This document shows positions 28,403 to 37,735 of a DNA stretch of 64,000 nucleotides, piece by piece (the first letter of the stretch is position 1; each line of letters opens with the position of its first letter). The stretch is from Cytophagales bacterium (lineage in GTDB: Bacteria; Bacteroidota; Bacteroidia; Cytophagales; Cyclobacteriaceae), in the NCBI GenBank assembly GCA_022360055.1, contig JAKSDO010000152.1, forward strand, positions 1-64,000. Direction: 5' to 3'. Under the pieces are notes generated by a model. The model saw only the letters and a program-made list of their open reading frames with translations. It was not told where the DNA came from and ran no database searches. The translations under genes and the position numbers were made by a program.

Positions 28403-28853
28403 TTTGAACTAATATCTTTCATTACTACCTGATTAACCGAAACACCACCATGACCGCCCCGCTTATTAATGCGCTTCCACGGCCTGTTGTAACTTAGATA
28501 TAAAAAACCGGATTAAACCTGAATTTCTTATTTCTCCGATTAAAACCCATGTACAGGACAATGGAAATACGAAGGAATCATTTTTTTAGTACAATTACAG
28601 TGCTTTTTTCAGCATAAACGCACCTCTGTTTTTTATAAAAATTTATCCTTAAAATGATCTTCGTATAAACGTGTAAATCGATTGTTTCTGAAGGATATAA
28701 AACTCCCGGGAGACTTATAAATAAAACGCAATCGGGACATCAACCTCATTTCGGGTCCGTAATTTATCTCATGAAATGATATGGCTTAAGACAAAAGCTG
28801 GAAATCAAGTGGGATTTGATTTCCAGCTTTTCAATACGAAGACAGGTTTTAAA
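28403..28853. other. Non-coding stretch between tatA and the transglycosylase gene
   Basis: About 450 bases with no supported gene on either strand. It holds the strong terminator hairpin of tatA at its high-coordinate end (28793-28831). The rest is AT-rich; no TAnnTTTG box in the minus direction was found in front of the transglycosylase gene. No tRNA, riboswitch or other known RNA was recognised. Confidence 0.5.
28793..28831 (-). terminator. Terminator hairpin after tatA
   Basis: AAAAGCTGGAAATCAA (28793-28808) pairs with its exact complement at 28816-28831 around a seven-base loop, giving a 16-pair stem. The ends are A and T runs, so it could act in both directions. It is placed to stop transcripts leaving tatA on the minus strand. 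Confidence 0.75.
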
Positions 28854-29057
28854 TTATTTTGTGTCTAAATCTTTTACGCCTTCTTCAATTTCTTCCTTTA
28901 TCTCGTTCGTCGCATTTTTAAATTCCTTTATCCCTTTACCAAGTCCCTTAGCTAATTCAGGAATTTTCTTAGCGCCAAAGAAAATCAGTAAAACCAATAA
29001 AATAAGAAGAATTTCCCAACCTCCTAAACCTCCAAGAATTGCTAATTCAACGTTCAT
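28854..29057 (-). CDS. tatA: Twin-arginine translocase subunit TatA/TatB
   Basis: 67 residues. A membrane helix ('[15 protein letters not shown]') is followed by the hallmark '[21 protein letters not shown]' amphipathic helix and an acidic tail. TatA forms the pore-like part of the Tat system that moves folded, twin-arginine-tagged proteins across the inner membrane; TatC is not in the window. It lies 105 bases after the M23-family gene, has a TAATTTTG box upstream and a strong terminator downstream, so it may also be transcribed separately. Confidence 0.93.
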   Translation of the reverse strand: MNVELAILGGLGGWEILLILLVLLIFFGAKKIPELAKGLGKGIKEFKNATNEIKEEIEEGVKDLDTK

Positions 29058-29096
29058 ATCTGTATATTTAATGTAATCTATTTCTCCAGTATTTTA

Positions 29097-29104
29097 CAAA
29101 ATTA
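29097..29104 (-). promoter_or_regulatory. Candidate -7 box of tatA (TAATTTTG)
   Basis: On the minus strand TAATTTTG matches TAnnTTTG. The nearest TTG lies only 14 bases upstream, shorter than usual, so the assignment is tentative. It would give tatA a leader of roughly 30-35 bases. Confidence 0.35.
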
Positions 29105-29162
29105 ACCTCAATTCCATTCAAAAACTAATAACTGTAGGAAGATTTTGTCTCATGGCGTCAAT

Positions 29163-30374
29163 TTATCTTTTGGCCAGCCAAAGCTCAGGATCAAGCTTTT
29201 GAGTGTTTTTCCAGACCTGAAACTGAACTTCCGAAATCCCATCCACATCCGTATTAACCTCACCAATAACGTCATTTCTGGCCAATTGTTGCCCCATTTT
29301 CACTTCCACTTTCTTGAGTTTAGCATAGACTGTAAAGTACGTACCATGCTGAACAATAACCACATACTTGAATTCTCCGGGTACAATAGCAATTTTCTTT
29401 ACAACACCGTTGAATACGGCTTTAACTTTTTCATTATTCTTGGTCTGAATATTCACGCCGTCATTTGGCATTTTTACCCTTTTCATTACCGGGTGCGGAT
29501 GCGTTCCGAATTTCTCCGAGATAAAGCCCGTAGCTACCGGCCAGGGCAGGTTTGATTTATTTTTTTCAAAGGAACTGGAAATATTTTTAATGTCAATATT
29601 AACATCCGTCACTTTTCCGGCGGACGAAGCCGAGTTCGTCATCTCTTCCTTTAGCAATTTTGAAATAAGGTTTTCAAGCTTGGCGACATCATTCTTTTTT
29701 TTCCGGATATCCTTATTGAGTTTTGCCTCTTCCTTTTTTAAACTTGCATAGATTTTTCCCTGCTCCGATTTAAGTTTACTTAATTTTTCTTTTTCTTTCA
29801 ATTGTGCAGAAAGCAGGGTATTCTTGGCATATCTGTTTTTTTCCAGTACGGCCTTTTCCGATTCGATCTCTGTCTTAATCTCAGTAATCAGTTTTACCTG
29901 GTTTTTTCTGGCTGAGGCGTATTGTTCCAGGTATTTAAACCGCATATAGAACTGGTTCAGACTTTCGGAAGCAAATATAAATGAAAGCCTGTTGAAGCCA
30001 TTGCTCGATTTATGTACAGAATATACCATCCCGGCATACTCACCCTTCAATTTGTCCAGATCATCTTGCAGGGCGCCAATGACGGAAGCATCTTCCTGGA
30101 TTTGCCCTTCGAGAACTTTAACTTCTCTGGAATAGGTATGAATGAGCTTTGTATGGCCCTCGATTTGTTTTTTAATCGCATTGAGTTGCCCGATGCTGGC
30201 TTTCTTTTTATTCGATGTCTGGGCTAATATTTGCTGGGCTTCCCTGATTTGTTTTTGGACTTCCTTTTTTTCCTTTTCGAGCTGAATCTTATCTTTTTGT
30301 GCAAGTACATCAGCGGATAAATATGGTAGTATTATTATGCAAAAAAAGCAAAAAAATCTACTTAAAGGCATCAT
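29163..30374 (-). CDS. EnvC-like murein hydrolase activator (M23/LytM fold, zinc ligands lost)
   Basis: 403 residues. A signal peptide is followed by a long coiled coil (~25-245, Lys/Glu/Gln-rich) and a C-terminal M23/LytM domain (~275-400). In active M23 enzymes the first zinc motif is H-x-G-x-D and the last H-x-H; here these read 'PNDGVNI' (His to Asn and Asp to Asn) and 'EVQFQVW', so the metal site is gone. E. coli EnvC has the same state and works by activating amidases, which is the likely role here during septum or wall remodelling. It overlaps the DUF4292 gene by 17 bases, or 14 if the second ATG (30371) is used. Confidence 0.9.
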   Translation of the reverse strand: MMPLSRFFCFFCIIILPYLSADVLAQKDKIQLEKEKKEVQKQIREAQQILAQTSNKKKASIGQLNAIKKQIEGHTKLIHTYSREVKVLEGQIQEDASVIGALQDDLDKLKGEYAGMVYSVHKSSNGFNRLSFIFASESLNQFYMRFKYLEQYASARKNQVKLITEIKTEIESEKAVLEKNRYAKNTLLSAQLKEKEKLSKLKSEQGKIYASLKKEEAKLNKDIRKKKNDVAKLENLISKLLKEEMTNSASSAGKVTDVNIDIKNISSSFEKNKSNLPWPVATGFISEKFGTHPHPVMKRVKMPNDGVNIQTKNNEKVKAVFNGVVKKIAIVPGEFKYVVIVQHGTYFTVYAKLKKVEVKMGQQLARNDVIGEVNTDVDGISEVQFQVWKNTQKLDPELWLAKR

Positions 30375-31113
30375 ACTTTGCAGGTATATTAAAAGGAAAT
30401 TTAAGAGGTTTATCAGAGATTTCAGCCTTATTATGTTGCAAATTAATACTTGTGACCAGCGGGCCTTTCTTAGCTTTATAGGTCAGGTTTACATGACAGA
30501 TTTTAGGGAATAAGAATTCTGAAGTTTCCTTGAACTCGCTGTATTTAAGCGTCATAAAATTGCTCGTCGCATCTTCGTTGATCAGAACGGTTTCAATTTT
30601 CTTGTTGTCGACGAGCACAAAGCTTTGAATATCCAAAGGCCCTGATTTCTGCTTGATCATATAATAATTGTTCTCTTTTGCGATCTGGGTCTCACGATCG
30701 ATCGGTCTGGCGAGGTTTCCAAGTATTATAGACTGAATCAAATCAAAATCAACTTTAAAATTGAAGTAACGGCTTATCTCGTCGAAGTTGAAAACGTAAT
30801 ACTCCTTGTCCATTCGATTAATGACGATGGCCGTATCCTTGGTGATCAATACTCTGGTCGCTTCCAAACCGATGGAAGGAGATACGGAAAACCAGATAAG
30901 GGAATCCTTTTTAATCCTGATATTGGCATTGCCATTCACTTGTTTGTCTCCTTCTGCATATCTCACTTTGGTTCGAGTCAGGAAATAATCAAAATCGATC
31001 TCCTCCACGTTTACATTCTCTTTCTTCTTTGACTTGATCCCTATCAGATCCTTTTTACAGGAGGTAAATATAAATGCAATTACGATCAGGAGAATGGGAA
31101 ATTTTCTATTCAT
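30358..31113 (-). CDS. DUF4292 lipoprotein
   Basis: 251 residues from the ATG at 31113; a start ten codons earlier would overlap the previous gene further and lengthen the signal. The lipoprotein signal ends 'IFTSC' with Cys at residue 19. The mature part is a beta-rich LolA/LolB-like fold as in DUF4292: 'LIWFSVSPSIGLEATRVLITKD', 'MDKEYYVFNFDEIS', 'MTLKYSEF'. By that likeness it may carry lipids or lipoproteins at the outer membrane, but this is inference. It overlaps the upstream TPR gene by 8 bases and the downstream EnvC-like gene by 17, a tight operon. Confidence 0.88.
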   Translation of the reverse strand: MNRKFPILLIVIAFIFTSCKKDLIGIKSKKKENVNVEEIDFDYFLTRTKVRYAEGDKQVNGNANIRIKKDSLIWFSVSPSIGLEATRVLITKDTAIVINRMDKEYYVFNFDEISRYFNFKVDFDLIQSIILGNLARPIDRETQIAKENNYYMIKQKSGPLDIQSFVLVDNKKIETVLINEDATSNFMTLKYSEFKETSEFLFPKICHVNLTYKAKKGPLVTSINLQHNKAEISDKPLKFPFNIPAKYDAFK

Positions 31114-32866
31114 ATAGTTTACGGTCAGCAATTTTCTTATCAATTAATTCTGAGGATTCATCCATCCCTTTGGCTTTTTGCCATTGCTTCACGGCTAAAT
31201 CAACTTCACCCAATTTAAACAAAATATCGCCATAATGTTCTATTATGGTTCCACTTATATCCGATCCCTTCAACGCTTTCTCAATATAGATTTTTGCTTC
31301 CTTATATTCTCCCCGCATATATAGTACCCATGCATGCGTATCTAAATAGGTAGAATTATCCGGGTTTCTCAAAACAAGCTTGGTCGACATTTTCTTTGCC
31401 AAATCGAGATTTTCTTTTCTCAAGGACAGGAAATAGCTGTAATTATTCAAGACATGGTCATTTTCGGGGTCAAAGGACAACGCGGCTTCATAGGATTCAT
31501 CGGATTTTTTATACTCCTCAATATTATTGTAGGCGTCTCCAAGCTGTGCATTAAAAAATGATTTCAACTCCTCGTTCGAACCGGATAGCTTTTTGCCCTG
31601 TTCGAGTATTTCCACTGCAGAATCATATGCTTTACTTGCCAAATAGGCTGTTCCAAGAAACCAGCAAATTCCGGCCTGATTCGGGAACAATTCCAAGGCT
31701 TGTTCTCCGTCGGATATCGCCTCTTCATATTTTTCCAGTTTGATTTGCACCTGGAGCACATTCTGCCATGTACTGAAATTTGAAGCACCCAAATCCAAAG
31801 CTTTTTTGTAGTTATCCAGTGCCAGTAGGTCATTGCCCAATCGCATATTCAAATCACCGTTAATTTCAAACGACCTGGGGTCGTCCGGATGAGCAATTTT
31901 TATTTTTTCTCCCAAATCCAGCGCCATCGCTTCGATATCACTGTTCGGAAGTTTTTGGATAAATCCGGCCAATACCTGGATTTTGGGTTGTATGTCCAAA
32001 TTGCTTATACCAAATGCTTGATTTAAATACTCATTTGATTTCTTGGCATCGCCGCTTTTTCGATAGTGATCAGCTAACATCAATAATGCCCGGGCGCTTT
32101 CGGGATCTCTACGGACCAGGTCCTCCAGATAGGGGACGGCCCTTTCACTTTGGTTATTTGATATCAGAATTTCGGCAAGCATAATTACATACCTCGGCTC
32201 TCCCGGAAAAGCATCGATAAGCTTTTGTCCTTCGGCTATTGCCAGATCCAGATTGCTTTGTTTTAAATATAATTTTTGCTTTTGCGCTATAACCTGCTCG
32301 TTGATTCCAAACTTTTCTTCGATTCTTTCATAAATATTCAAAGCCATGGAATAATCTTCCTGGTATATGTAAAGCGCGGCTAGTTCAAACAGATATTCAT
32401 CCACTTTTTCGCATTTCCGAATCATAGCCTCGTAGGTCTCCGCAGCACTTTTAAAATCGGACTTTTTGCTGTAAATGTCGGCCAATAGCAGGTAGAAGTA
32501 TTTGTTTTTTTCATCGAGCTTAACAGCCCTTTGAGCATTGTACATGGCTTTGTCAAATTCATTCCTCCGAACTAGGATCTGCGCGATTCGATAATATGCG
32601 GTAGCATTTCCGGGATCTACTTCCAAGGACTGCTGATAGAGTACAAACGACTTTGCAAAGTCATCCAGTATATAATACTTTTCGGCCTCTACGTGATATA
32701 GCTCTGCTTTTCTTTTATCTTCGTCCGTGACAACAACCGATGGCGCTTCCTTTGCTTCCTTCTTATCCTTTTTTTTCTTTTTTTGCGCGCTAACCTCGAC
32801 ATTAAGCATCAAAACCAACGCAGTAAATAATAAAAAAAATAGATTTACTCGAGCTACTCTTTGCAT
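31106..32866 (-). CDS. Secreted tetratricopeptide-repeat protein
   Basis: 586 residues with a signal peptide, then a Lys-rich stretch ('KKKKKDKKEAKEA') and TPR helices filling ~55-575 ('AKSFVLYQQSLEVDPGNATAYYRIAQIL', shown here shortened, is one). TPR arrays bind other proteins; in Bacteroidota this gene regularly stands before DUF4292 and the EnvC-like gene, so a scaffold for outer-membrane or wall assembly is likely. No catalytic motif is seen. It follows the nucleotidyltransferase gene by 9 bases. Confidence 0.85.
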   Translation of the reverse strand: MQRVARVNLFFLLFTALVLMLNVEVSAQKKKKKDKKEAKEAPSVVVTDEDKRKAELYHVEAEKYYILDDFAKSFVLYQQSLEVDPGNATAYYRIAQILVRRNEFDKAMYNAQRAVKLDEKNKYFYLLLADIYSKKSDFKSAAETYEAMIRKCEKVDEYLFELAALYIYQEDYSMALNIYERIEEKFGINEQVIAQKQKLYLKQSNLDLAIAEGQKLIDAFPGEPRYVIMLAEILISNNQSERAVPYLEDLVRRDPESARALLMLADHYRKSGDAKKSNEYLNQAFGISNLDIQPKIQVLAGFIQKLPNSDIEAMALDLGEKIKIAHPDDPRSFEINGDLNMRLGNDLLALDNYKKALDLGASNFSTWQNVLQVQIKLEKYEEAISDGEQALELFPNQAGICWFLGTAYLASKAYDSAVEILEQGKKLSGSNEELKSFFNAQLGDAYNNIEEYKKSDESYEAALSFDPENDHVLNNYSYFLSLRKENLDLAKKMSTKLVLRNPDNSTYLDTHAWVLYMRGEYKEAKIYIEKALKGSDISGTIIEHYGDILFKLGEVDLAVKQWQKAKGMDESSELIDKKIADRKLYE

Positions 32867-32875
32867 ATCTTTTGA

Positions 32876-33886
32876 TCAAAACTGTGAAATGGTGTTGTAA
32901 TCCCCAACACTTAAATCAGTTGCCTTCCCCTCAAAAGTAACGAAATTACCCAACATAGAGTTAGATAAGTTTGCATTTTTGATCTGGCTATCTTTCTGAA
33001 TTATAGAATTTTGAATCCTGGATTCACTTATTTTCGAATTGTCTCCCACTGAAACGTATGGTCCGATCACGGCATTATCAATTTCTACATTTTCTCCCAA
33101 ATAAACAGGCTCAATAAGCACGGAATTGTTTGTTTTTGCCGTTTGGCTGATAAGTCTTTTATGCTTCATAAAATTAAAATACGCCCTGTGTGTTTCAACA
33201 GTAGCCTGTTTATTTCCGCAATCCAGCCAATCGTCAACCTTCCCCGGGACAAATTTCGTGCCTTTCTCCCTCAATGTTTCCAACACCCTGGTCAGTTGGT
33301 ATTCCCCGTCGTCTTTGATTTTATTATCAATCAAAACCTCGATCTCATTTTTTACCGAATCTCCGTTTTTAAAATAATAGATTCCGATGATGGCTAAATC
33401 CGAAATAAAATCTGCAGGTTTCTCAACAAAATCCATGATCTCACCGTTTGCATTCATCTCAACAACGCCAAAATCCGAAGGATCTTCTACTTGATGAACC
33501 CAAATTATTCCGTCTTGTTCGGAATCCAGCCTGAAATTTGCTTTAAACAACGTATCTGCAAATGCTACGATCGTTTTTCCCGTAAGAATATCCGCGGCAC
33601 AATAAATAGCATGAGCGGTTCCTAACGGTTCATCCTGGTAAAATAAATGGCCTTTTGCTCCGAGTTTGGCCGCTATATCGAGCAGCTCTTTCTCAACTTT
33701 TTCACCGAAGTTTCTTCCGATGACGAATCCAATATTTTCAACGTCTTCAACGCATACTTCTTCGATATCGTGTACCAGCCAATAGACGATCGGCTTGCCT
33801 GCGATGGGGATTAGTGGTTTTGGAGTTGTAAGTGTGTGCGGCCGGAGACGTTTGCCCATCCCGGCCATAGGAATAATTATATTCAT
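32876..33886 (-). CDS. Sugar-nucleotide transferase (NTP_transferase family)
   Basis: 336 residues. The N-terminal signature 'IIPMAGMGKRLRPHTLTTPKPLIPIAGKP' (quoted in part: G-x-G-x-R-L-x-P-x-T, then P-K-P-L) is that of nucleotide-sugar pyrophosphorylases; an Asp of the metal site is in 'VAFADTLFK'. The C-terminal third is a left-handed beta-helix ('NNSVLIEPVYLGENVEIDNAVIGPYVSVGDNSKI'). It would join a sugar-1-phosphate to UTP, dTTP or GTP for polysaccharide or lipopolysaccharide synthesis; the sugar is not readable. The flippase gene directly upstream supports a glycan role. Confidence 0.88.
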   Translation of the reverse strand: MNIIIPMAGMGKRLRPHTLTTPKPLIPIAGKPIVYWLVHDIEEVCVEDVENIGFVIGRNFGEKVEKELLDIAAKLGAKGHLFYQDEPLGTAHAIYCAADILTGKTIVAFADTLFKANFRLDSEQDGIIWVHQVEDPSDFGVVEMNANGEIMDFVEKPADFISDLAIIGIYYFKNGDSVKNEIEVLIDNKIKDDGEYQLTRVLETLREKGTKFVPGKVDDWLDCGNKQATVETHRAYFNFMKHKRLISQTAKTNNSVLIEPVYLGENVEIDNAVIGPYVSVGDNSKISESRIQNSIIQKDSQIKNANLSNSMLGNFVTFEGKATDLSVGDYNTISQF

Positions 33887-33953
33887 AGTAAAATTGAAGT
33901 TCTTTTAGTAACTCTGGATCAATCGAATTTTAAAAATGACACAAAAGTAGCTA

Positions 33954-35462
33954 TTAATTTTTATTTAATTTCAGTTTTTTCCTTTCAACCATGAAAACGA
34001 TCAGAACAAAAAGAACGACCAGCCCTTCCTTTAAGACCTGGGTAATCATGCCCGACGGAAAATTAATATTCCAGCCCGCACAGAGCAAAATTGTGGTCAA
34101 CAGTAAGTAAAATCCAATTTTTTTGATGTTGTAACGGACCGGGTAATGCTTCCGTCCGGTAAAATAAGCAAACAGGCACATGTAGAAATAAACAATTAAA
34201 GTGGTTACGGCACTACCTTCATATCCAAAATACGGAATCAATAAAAAGTTTAATCCGATAGTAATTATAGCCGCAGATACGGAAATGATGGTCCCGAAAT
34301 ATGTTTTATCGGTAATTTTAAACCAAATGGACAAGTTATAATATAATCCCAAAAACAAACTCGCCATCAGGAGTATAGGGACAATATGAAGCGCAGTCCA
34401 GTAATCTTCATCCCGAAGAAAAATATGCTTGATAATATCAAGGTTCAACCCAATTGCCAATACTGAAAAAAGACCGAATATTCCAAAATAGAGAAAGACA
34501 TGGGCATAGGTTTCTTTGGATTTTTGAGCGCCCGATTCTCTAAAAAAGAATGGCTCCGCCGCATATCTGAATGCCTGAATGGCCAAAGTCATGATCATCG
34601 ACAATTTATAACAAGCGCCGAAAATTCCTAATGCTTCCTGGTTGTTGAATCCGGCATAGAATCCGTCCGGCAGGATTTTTTTGAGCATCATTCTGGAGAA
34701 CATCTCATTAAAATTTCCTGCTAATTGAGAAAGCAAAAGCGGAAAAGCGTAGATCAGCATAGGCTGTAAGATTTGAAAATTAATGACAAACCTTACCCTT
34801 CGAAGCACACCGGATAAAAGAAATAGATAGCAGGCGTTTGCAATCAGATTAGATATAAATACATACTCTACATTATAGGAAGGATTATATACGTAACTTA
34901 TTGTTTCTTTCCACTCGTACAAAAAGGTTCCATTCCAAATATTTTTACAGAAATATAGGAAAAAAATATTCAGGCCCAGGTTCAGGCAAATATTTACAAG
35001 CTTATACGCTGCAAACTGACCTGCTTTTTGTTCATGTCTTAATTTAACAAATGGAACTGCCATTATTGAGTCTATGGCTATGATGGCAGCAAACCAATAG
35101 ACAAAATATTCTCTGCCGGGAAACTCCAGCCAGTTTGTTATGGGGGTAGCCGAAGTGACCAGAAGCGTAGTGAGAATTGTTGTGGTAATGAGAACGGAAG
35201 AAAAAACATTGCTGTAGATCTGCTCTTCGCTTTCCTTTGACCTGGAGGCAAATCGGAAATAAGCGGTCTCCATCCCATAGAGATAAAGCACATTTAATAC
35301 GGCCACGTACGAATATAATTCCGTTACGATGCCATATTCCCCAACTTGCAATATTTCCTTTTCCGTGTAAAAGGGTACAAGTAAAAAATTGATGGCTTTG
35401 CCAATAATACTGCTCAACCCATAAATTGCGGTCTCATTGGCGAGCTGCTTGAATTTGTTCAT
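33954..35462 (-). CDS. Polysaccharide flippase (Wzx/MATE-like, MVF superfamily)
   Basis: 502 residues with about twelve to fourteen hydrophobic segments. The opening 'LANETAIYGLSSIIGKAINFLLVPFYT' is characteristic of the Wzx-type flippase family, and 'YKLSMIMTLAIQAFRYAAEPFFF' is another conserved core stretch. It would turn lipid-linked oligosaccharides across the inner membrane. It follows the enoyl-CoA hydratase gene by 15 bases and precedes the nucleotidyltransferase by 67. In several relatives a dUTPase gene stands in that gap; there is none here. Confidence 0.88.
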   Translation of the reverse strand: MNKFKQLANETAIYGLSSIIGKAINFLLVPFYTEKEILQVGEYGIVTELYSYVAVLNVLYLYGMETAYFRFASRSKESEEQIYSNVFSSVLITTTILTTLLVTSATPITNWLEFPGREYFVYWFAAIIAIDSIMAVPFVKLRHEQKAGQFAAYKLVNICLNLGLNIFFLYFCKNIWNGTFLYEWKETISYVYNPSYNVEYVFISNLIANACYLFLLSGVLRRVRFVINFQILQPMLIYAFPLLLSQLAGNFNEMFSRMMLKKILPDGFYAGFNNQEALGIFGACYKLSMIMTLAIQAFRYAAEPFFFRESGAQKSKETYAHVFLYFGIFGLFSVLAIGLNLDIIKHIFLRDEDYWTALHIVPILLMASLFLGLYYNLSIWFKITDKTYFGTIISVSAAIITIGLNFLLIPYFGYEGSAVTTLIVYFYMCLFAYFTGRKHYPVRYNIKKIGFYLLLTTILLCAGWNINFPSGMITQVLKEGLVVLFVLIVFMVERKKLKLNKN

Positions 35463-35477
35463 TAAAAAAATTGAGAA

Positions 35478-36263
35478 CTATGCGCCTTTAAATTCGGGAG
35501 CTCTTTTTTCCAAAAATGCTGTTGTGCCTTCCTTAAAATCTTCGGTTTTACAACAATTTGCAAAACTATTCGCTTCAAATTGGTATCCGTCTTCGTCTTT
35601 TGAATACGTCGCATTTACACAGTTTATAACCATTCCTATTGAAAGCGGCGCATTTTTAAAAACTCTAAGCAGAATTTCTTTGGCTTTTTCGAGTCCTTCC
35701 TCTTTCGTGGTGACTAAATGATTTATTAATCGCAATGATAGGGCGTCATCAGCCCCAAGCATTTCACCGGTCATCATCAATTCCAGGGCCTTGCCTTTAC
35801 CAACCAGATGAGTTAACCTTTGCGTTCCACCATAGGCCGGCAGGATTCCGAGGCTTACTTCCGGTTGTCCGAAAAAAGCATTTCCCGTGCCGATTCTAAT
35901 ATGGCAAGCCATCGATAATTCGCAACCTCCGCCGAGCGCATATCCATTGACTACCGCTATGACGGGTTTTGGACAATTTTCTATTAAAGAATAAATCTCC
36001 TGACCTCTTTCGGAAAATTTCCTGCCATTCAACTCATTCAATTCCGTGAACTCGGAAATATCAGCGCCGGCGACAAAAGCTTTGTTTCCGGCACCGGTAA
36101 CTATAATTCCTTTTATCGCAGCAGCATCATATGCATCTTCAATACATGTTTTCAGCTCCGCTAAGGTTATGGAATTTAGAGCGTTCATTTTTTCCGGACG
36201 GTTAATTGTCACGGTAAGGATTCCATTGTCCTGAGCTGTAACAAGATTTTTATAATTTGACAT
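35478..36263 (-). CDS. Enoyl-CoA hydratase/isomerase
   Basis: 261 residues, full crotonase length. The oxyanion hole is in 'GNKAFVAGADISEF'; the two catalytic Glu positions are in 'GGGCELSMAC' and 'GQPEVSLGILP', so it should hydrate 2-enoyl-CoA to 3-hydroxyacyl-CoA, as in beta-oxidation or butanoate metabolism. It is cytoplasmic. It is the first gene of the minus-strand block and has a well-formed promoter (36285-36313). No other fatty-acid genes are in the window. Confidence 0.93.
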   Translation of the reverse strand: MSNYKNLVTAQDNGILTVTINRPEKMNALNSITLAELKTCIEDAYDAAAIKGIIVTGAGNKAFVAGADISEFTELNELNGRKFSERGQEIYSLIENCPKPVIAVVNGYALGGGCELSMACHIRIGTGNAFFGQPEVSLGILPAYGGTQRLTHLVGKGKALELMMTGEMLGADDALSLRLINHLVTTKEEGLEKAKEILLRVFKNAPLSIGMVINCVNATYSKDEDGYQFEANSFANCCKTEDFKEGTTAFLEKRAPEFKGA

Positions 36264-36284
36264 AGTCTTTTGGCTAGTTTAAGA

Positions 36285-36313
36285 CAAATATAGTCGCAAA
36301 TTGGTAATCCCAA
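36285..36313 (-). promoter_or_regulatory. Promoter of the enoyl-CoA hydratase operon
   Basis: On the minus strand: TTG (36311-36313), 18-base spacer, TATATTTG (36285-36292). This matches both Bacteroidota boxes. The leader to the ATG would be about 15-20 bases. It likely drives the hydratase, flippase and following envelope genes. Confidence 0.65.
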
Positions 36314-36394
36314 ATGTACAAAATACCACATAACCTTTCATGCGCTTTTATTTGTGATTACAATTAACCTATTTCGCGTAAATTTTTTTTCAAA

Positions 36395-36402
36395 TAATTT
36401 TG
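36395..36402 (+). promoter_or_regulatory. Candidate -7 box of metK (TAATTTTG)
   Basis: TAATTTTG matches TAnnTTTG; a TTTC in place of TTG stands about 20 bases upstream. The leader to the metK ATG would be only about 25 bases, too short for a SAM riboswitch, so none is called. Confidence 0.5.
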
Positions 36403-36431
36403 TTTACTCAATATATCACTAAATATTAAAA

Positions 36432-37682
36432 ATGTCATATTTATTTACTTCTGAATCCGTATCTGAGGGGCATCCCGATAAAGTTTCCGACCAGATATCA
36501 GACGCGGTTCTCGATCATCTAATCGCGGCTGATCCGGATTCCAAAGTGGCGGTAGAAACACTTGTGACTACCGGCCTGACGGTAATAAGCGGAGAAGTTA
36601 AAACAAATGCATATATCGATGTGCAACAGGTAGCCCGTCAGACGATCGAAAGAATAGGGTATACGAAAGGAGAGTATATGTTTGACGCTCATTCATGCGG
36701 AGTGATATCGGCGATTCATGAACAATCCCCTGACATCAACCAGGGTGTCGTACGAAAGGAGGAAATGGAGCAAGGCGCCGGAGATCAGGGCATGATGTTT
36801 GGATATGCAACAAATGAAACCGACAATTTCATGCCTCTTTCACTCGATCTGTCGCATTTAATTCTTCAAGAACTTGCTGAAATAAGAAAAGCAGGTAAAC
36901 TGATGACCTATCTAAGGCCGGACGCCAAATCTCAGGTCACGATCAGATACGACGGAAACAATAAACCTGAAAAAATTGATACAATTGTTGTTTCCACGCA
37001 GCATGATGATTTCGATGAAGAAAGCGCTATGCTCGAAAAGATCAAACAGGACGTCATCGGAATCTTGATCCCGAGAGTAAAATCCAAATTATCTTCAGAC
37101 ATCCGGTCACTGTTTAGCGACGATATCATATATCACGTAAATCCAACCGGCAAATTTGTAATTGGCGGACCGCATGGCGATACCGGGCTTACCGGAAGAA
37201 AAATTATTGTTGACACTTACGGCGGAAAAGGCGCTCACGGAGGAGGAGCATTTTCAGGGAAAGATCCCTCCAAAGTTGACCGGTCGGCGGCATACGCTAC
37301 ACGACATATCGCTAAAAATCTGGTCGCTGCCGGGATTGCCGACGAAATATTGGTACAAGTTTCCTATGCTATTGGAGTTGCAAAACCAATGGGTGTCTAC
37401 ATAAATACCTACGGTACTTCAAAAATCGAACTGTCGGACGGAGAAATCGCGGAAAAAGTCGCGGATATTTTTGATATGCGACCCGCCGCTATAATTAAAA
37501 GATTGAAACTTAAAGAGCCGATTTATTCTCATACGGCTTCCTACGGGCACATGGGCAGAAAACCGGAAATCCTGGATGTGACGTTCAAGGTAAATGGTAA
37601 CGACGTGACAAAAACGGTAGAAACATTTACATGGGAGAAACTGGACTTCGTAGAACAGGTAAAACGCGTTTTTGGGTTATAG
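36432..37682 (+). CDS. metK: S-adenosylmethionine synthetase
   Basis: 416 residues. The ATP-binding opening '[25 protein letters not shown]' (cited in part as S-E-G-H-P-D-K), the '[12 protein letters not shown]' loop and '[25 protein letters not shown]' region are all intact. It makes S-adenosylmethionine from methionine and ATP, the cell's methyl donor. It is slightly longer than the E. coli enzyme, as usual in Bacteroidota. It is monocistronic: a -7 box lies 30 bases before it and a strong bidirectional terminator follows at 37700-37735. Confidence 0.97.
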   Translation: MSYLFTSESVSEGHPDKVSDQISDAVLDHLIAADPDSKVAVETLVTTGLTVISGEVKTNAYIDVQQVARQTIERIGYTKGEYMFDAHSCGVISAIHEQSPDINQGVVRKEEMEQGAGDQGMMFGYATNETDNFMPLSLDLSHLILQELAEIRKAGKLMTYLRPDAKSQVTIRYDGNNKPEKIDTIVVSTQHDDFDEESAMLEKIKQDVIGILIPRVKSKLSSDIRSLFSDDIIYHVNPTGKFVIGGPHGDTGLTGRKIIVDTYGGKGAHGGGAFSGKDPSKVDRSAAYATRHIAKNLVAAGIADEILVQVSYAIGVAKPMGVYINTYGTSKIELSDGEIAEKVADIFDMRPAAIIKRLKLKEPIYSHTASYGHMGRKPEILDVTFKVNGNDVTKTVETFTWEKLDFVEQVKRVFGL

Positions 37683-37699
37683 ATCGGAGCGCCTATATC

Positions 37700-37735
37700 G
37701 CATTAAAAAAGGGGTCTGAGCCCCTTTTTTAATGC
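37700..37735. terminator. Bidirectional terminator between metK and hpf
   Basis: GCATTAAAAAAGGGG (37700-37714) pairs perfectly with CCCCTTTTTTAATGC (37721-37735) around a six-base loop. The A and T runs serve both strands. The stop codon of hpf (37729-37731) lies inside the stem. Confidence 0.9.

Noticed and set aside
36264-36431. SAM riboswitch before metK
   Set aside because: The predicted transcript leader is only about 25 bases, and no SAM-aptamer core was recognised.
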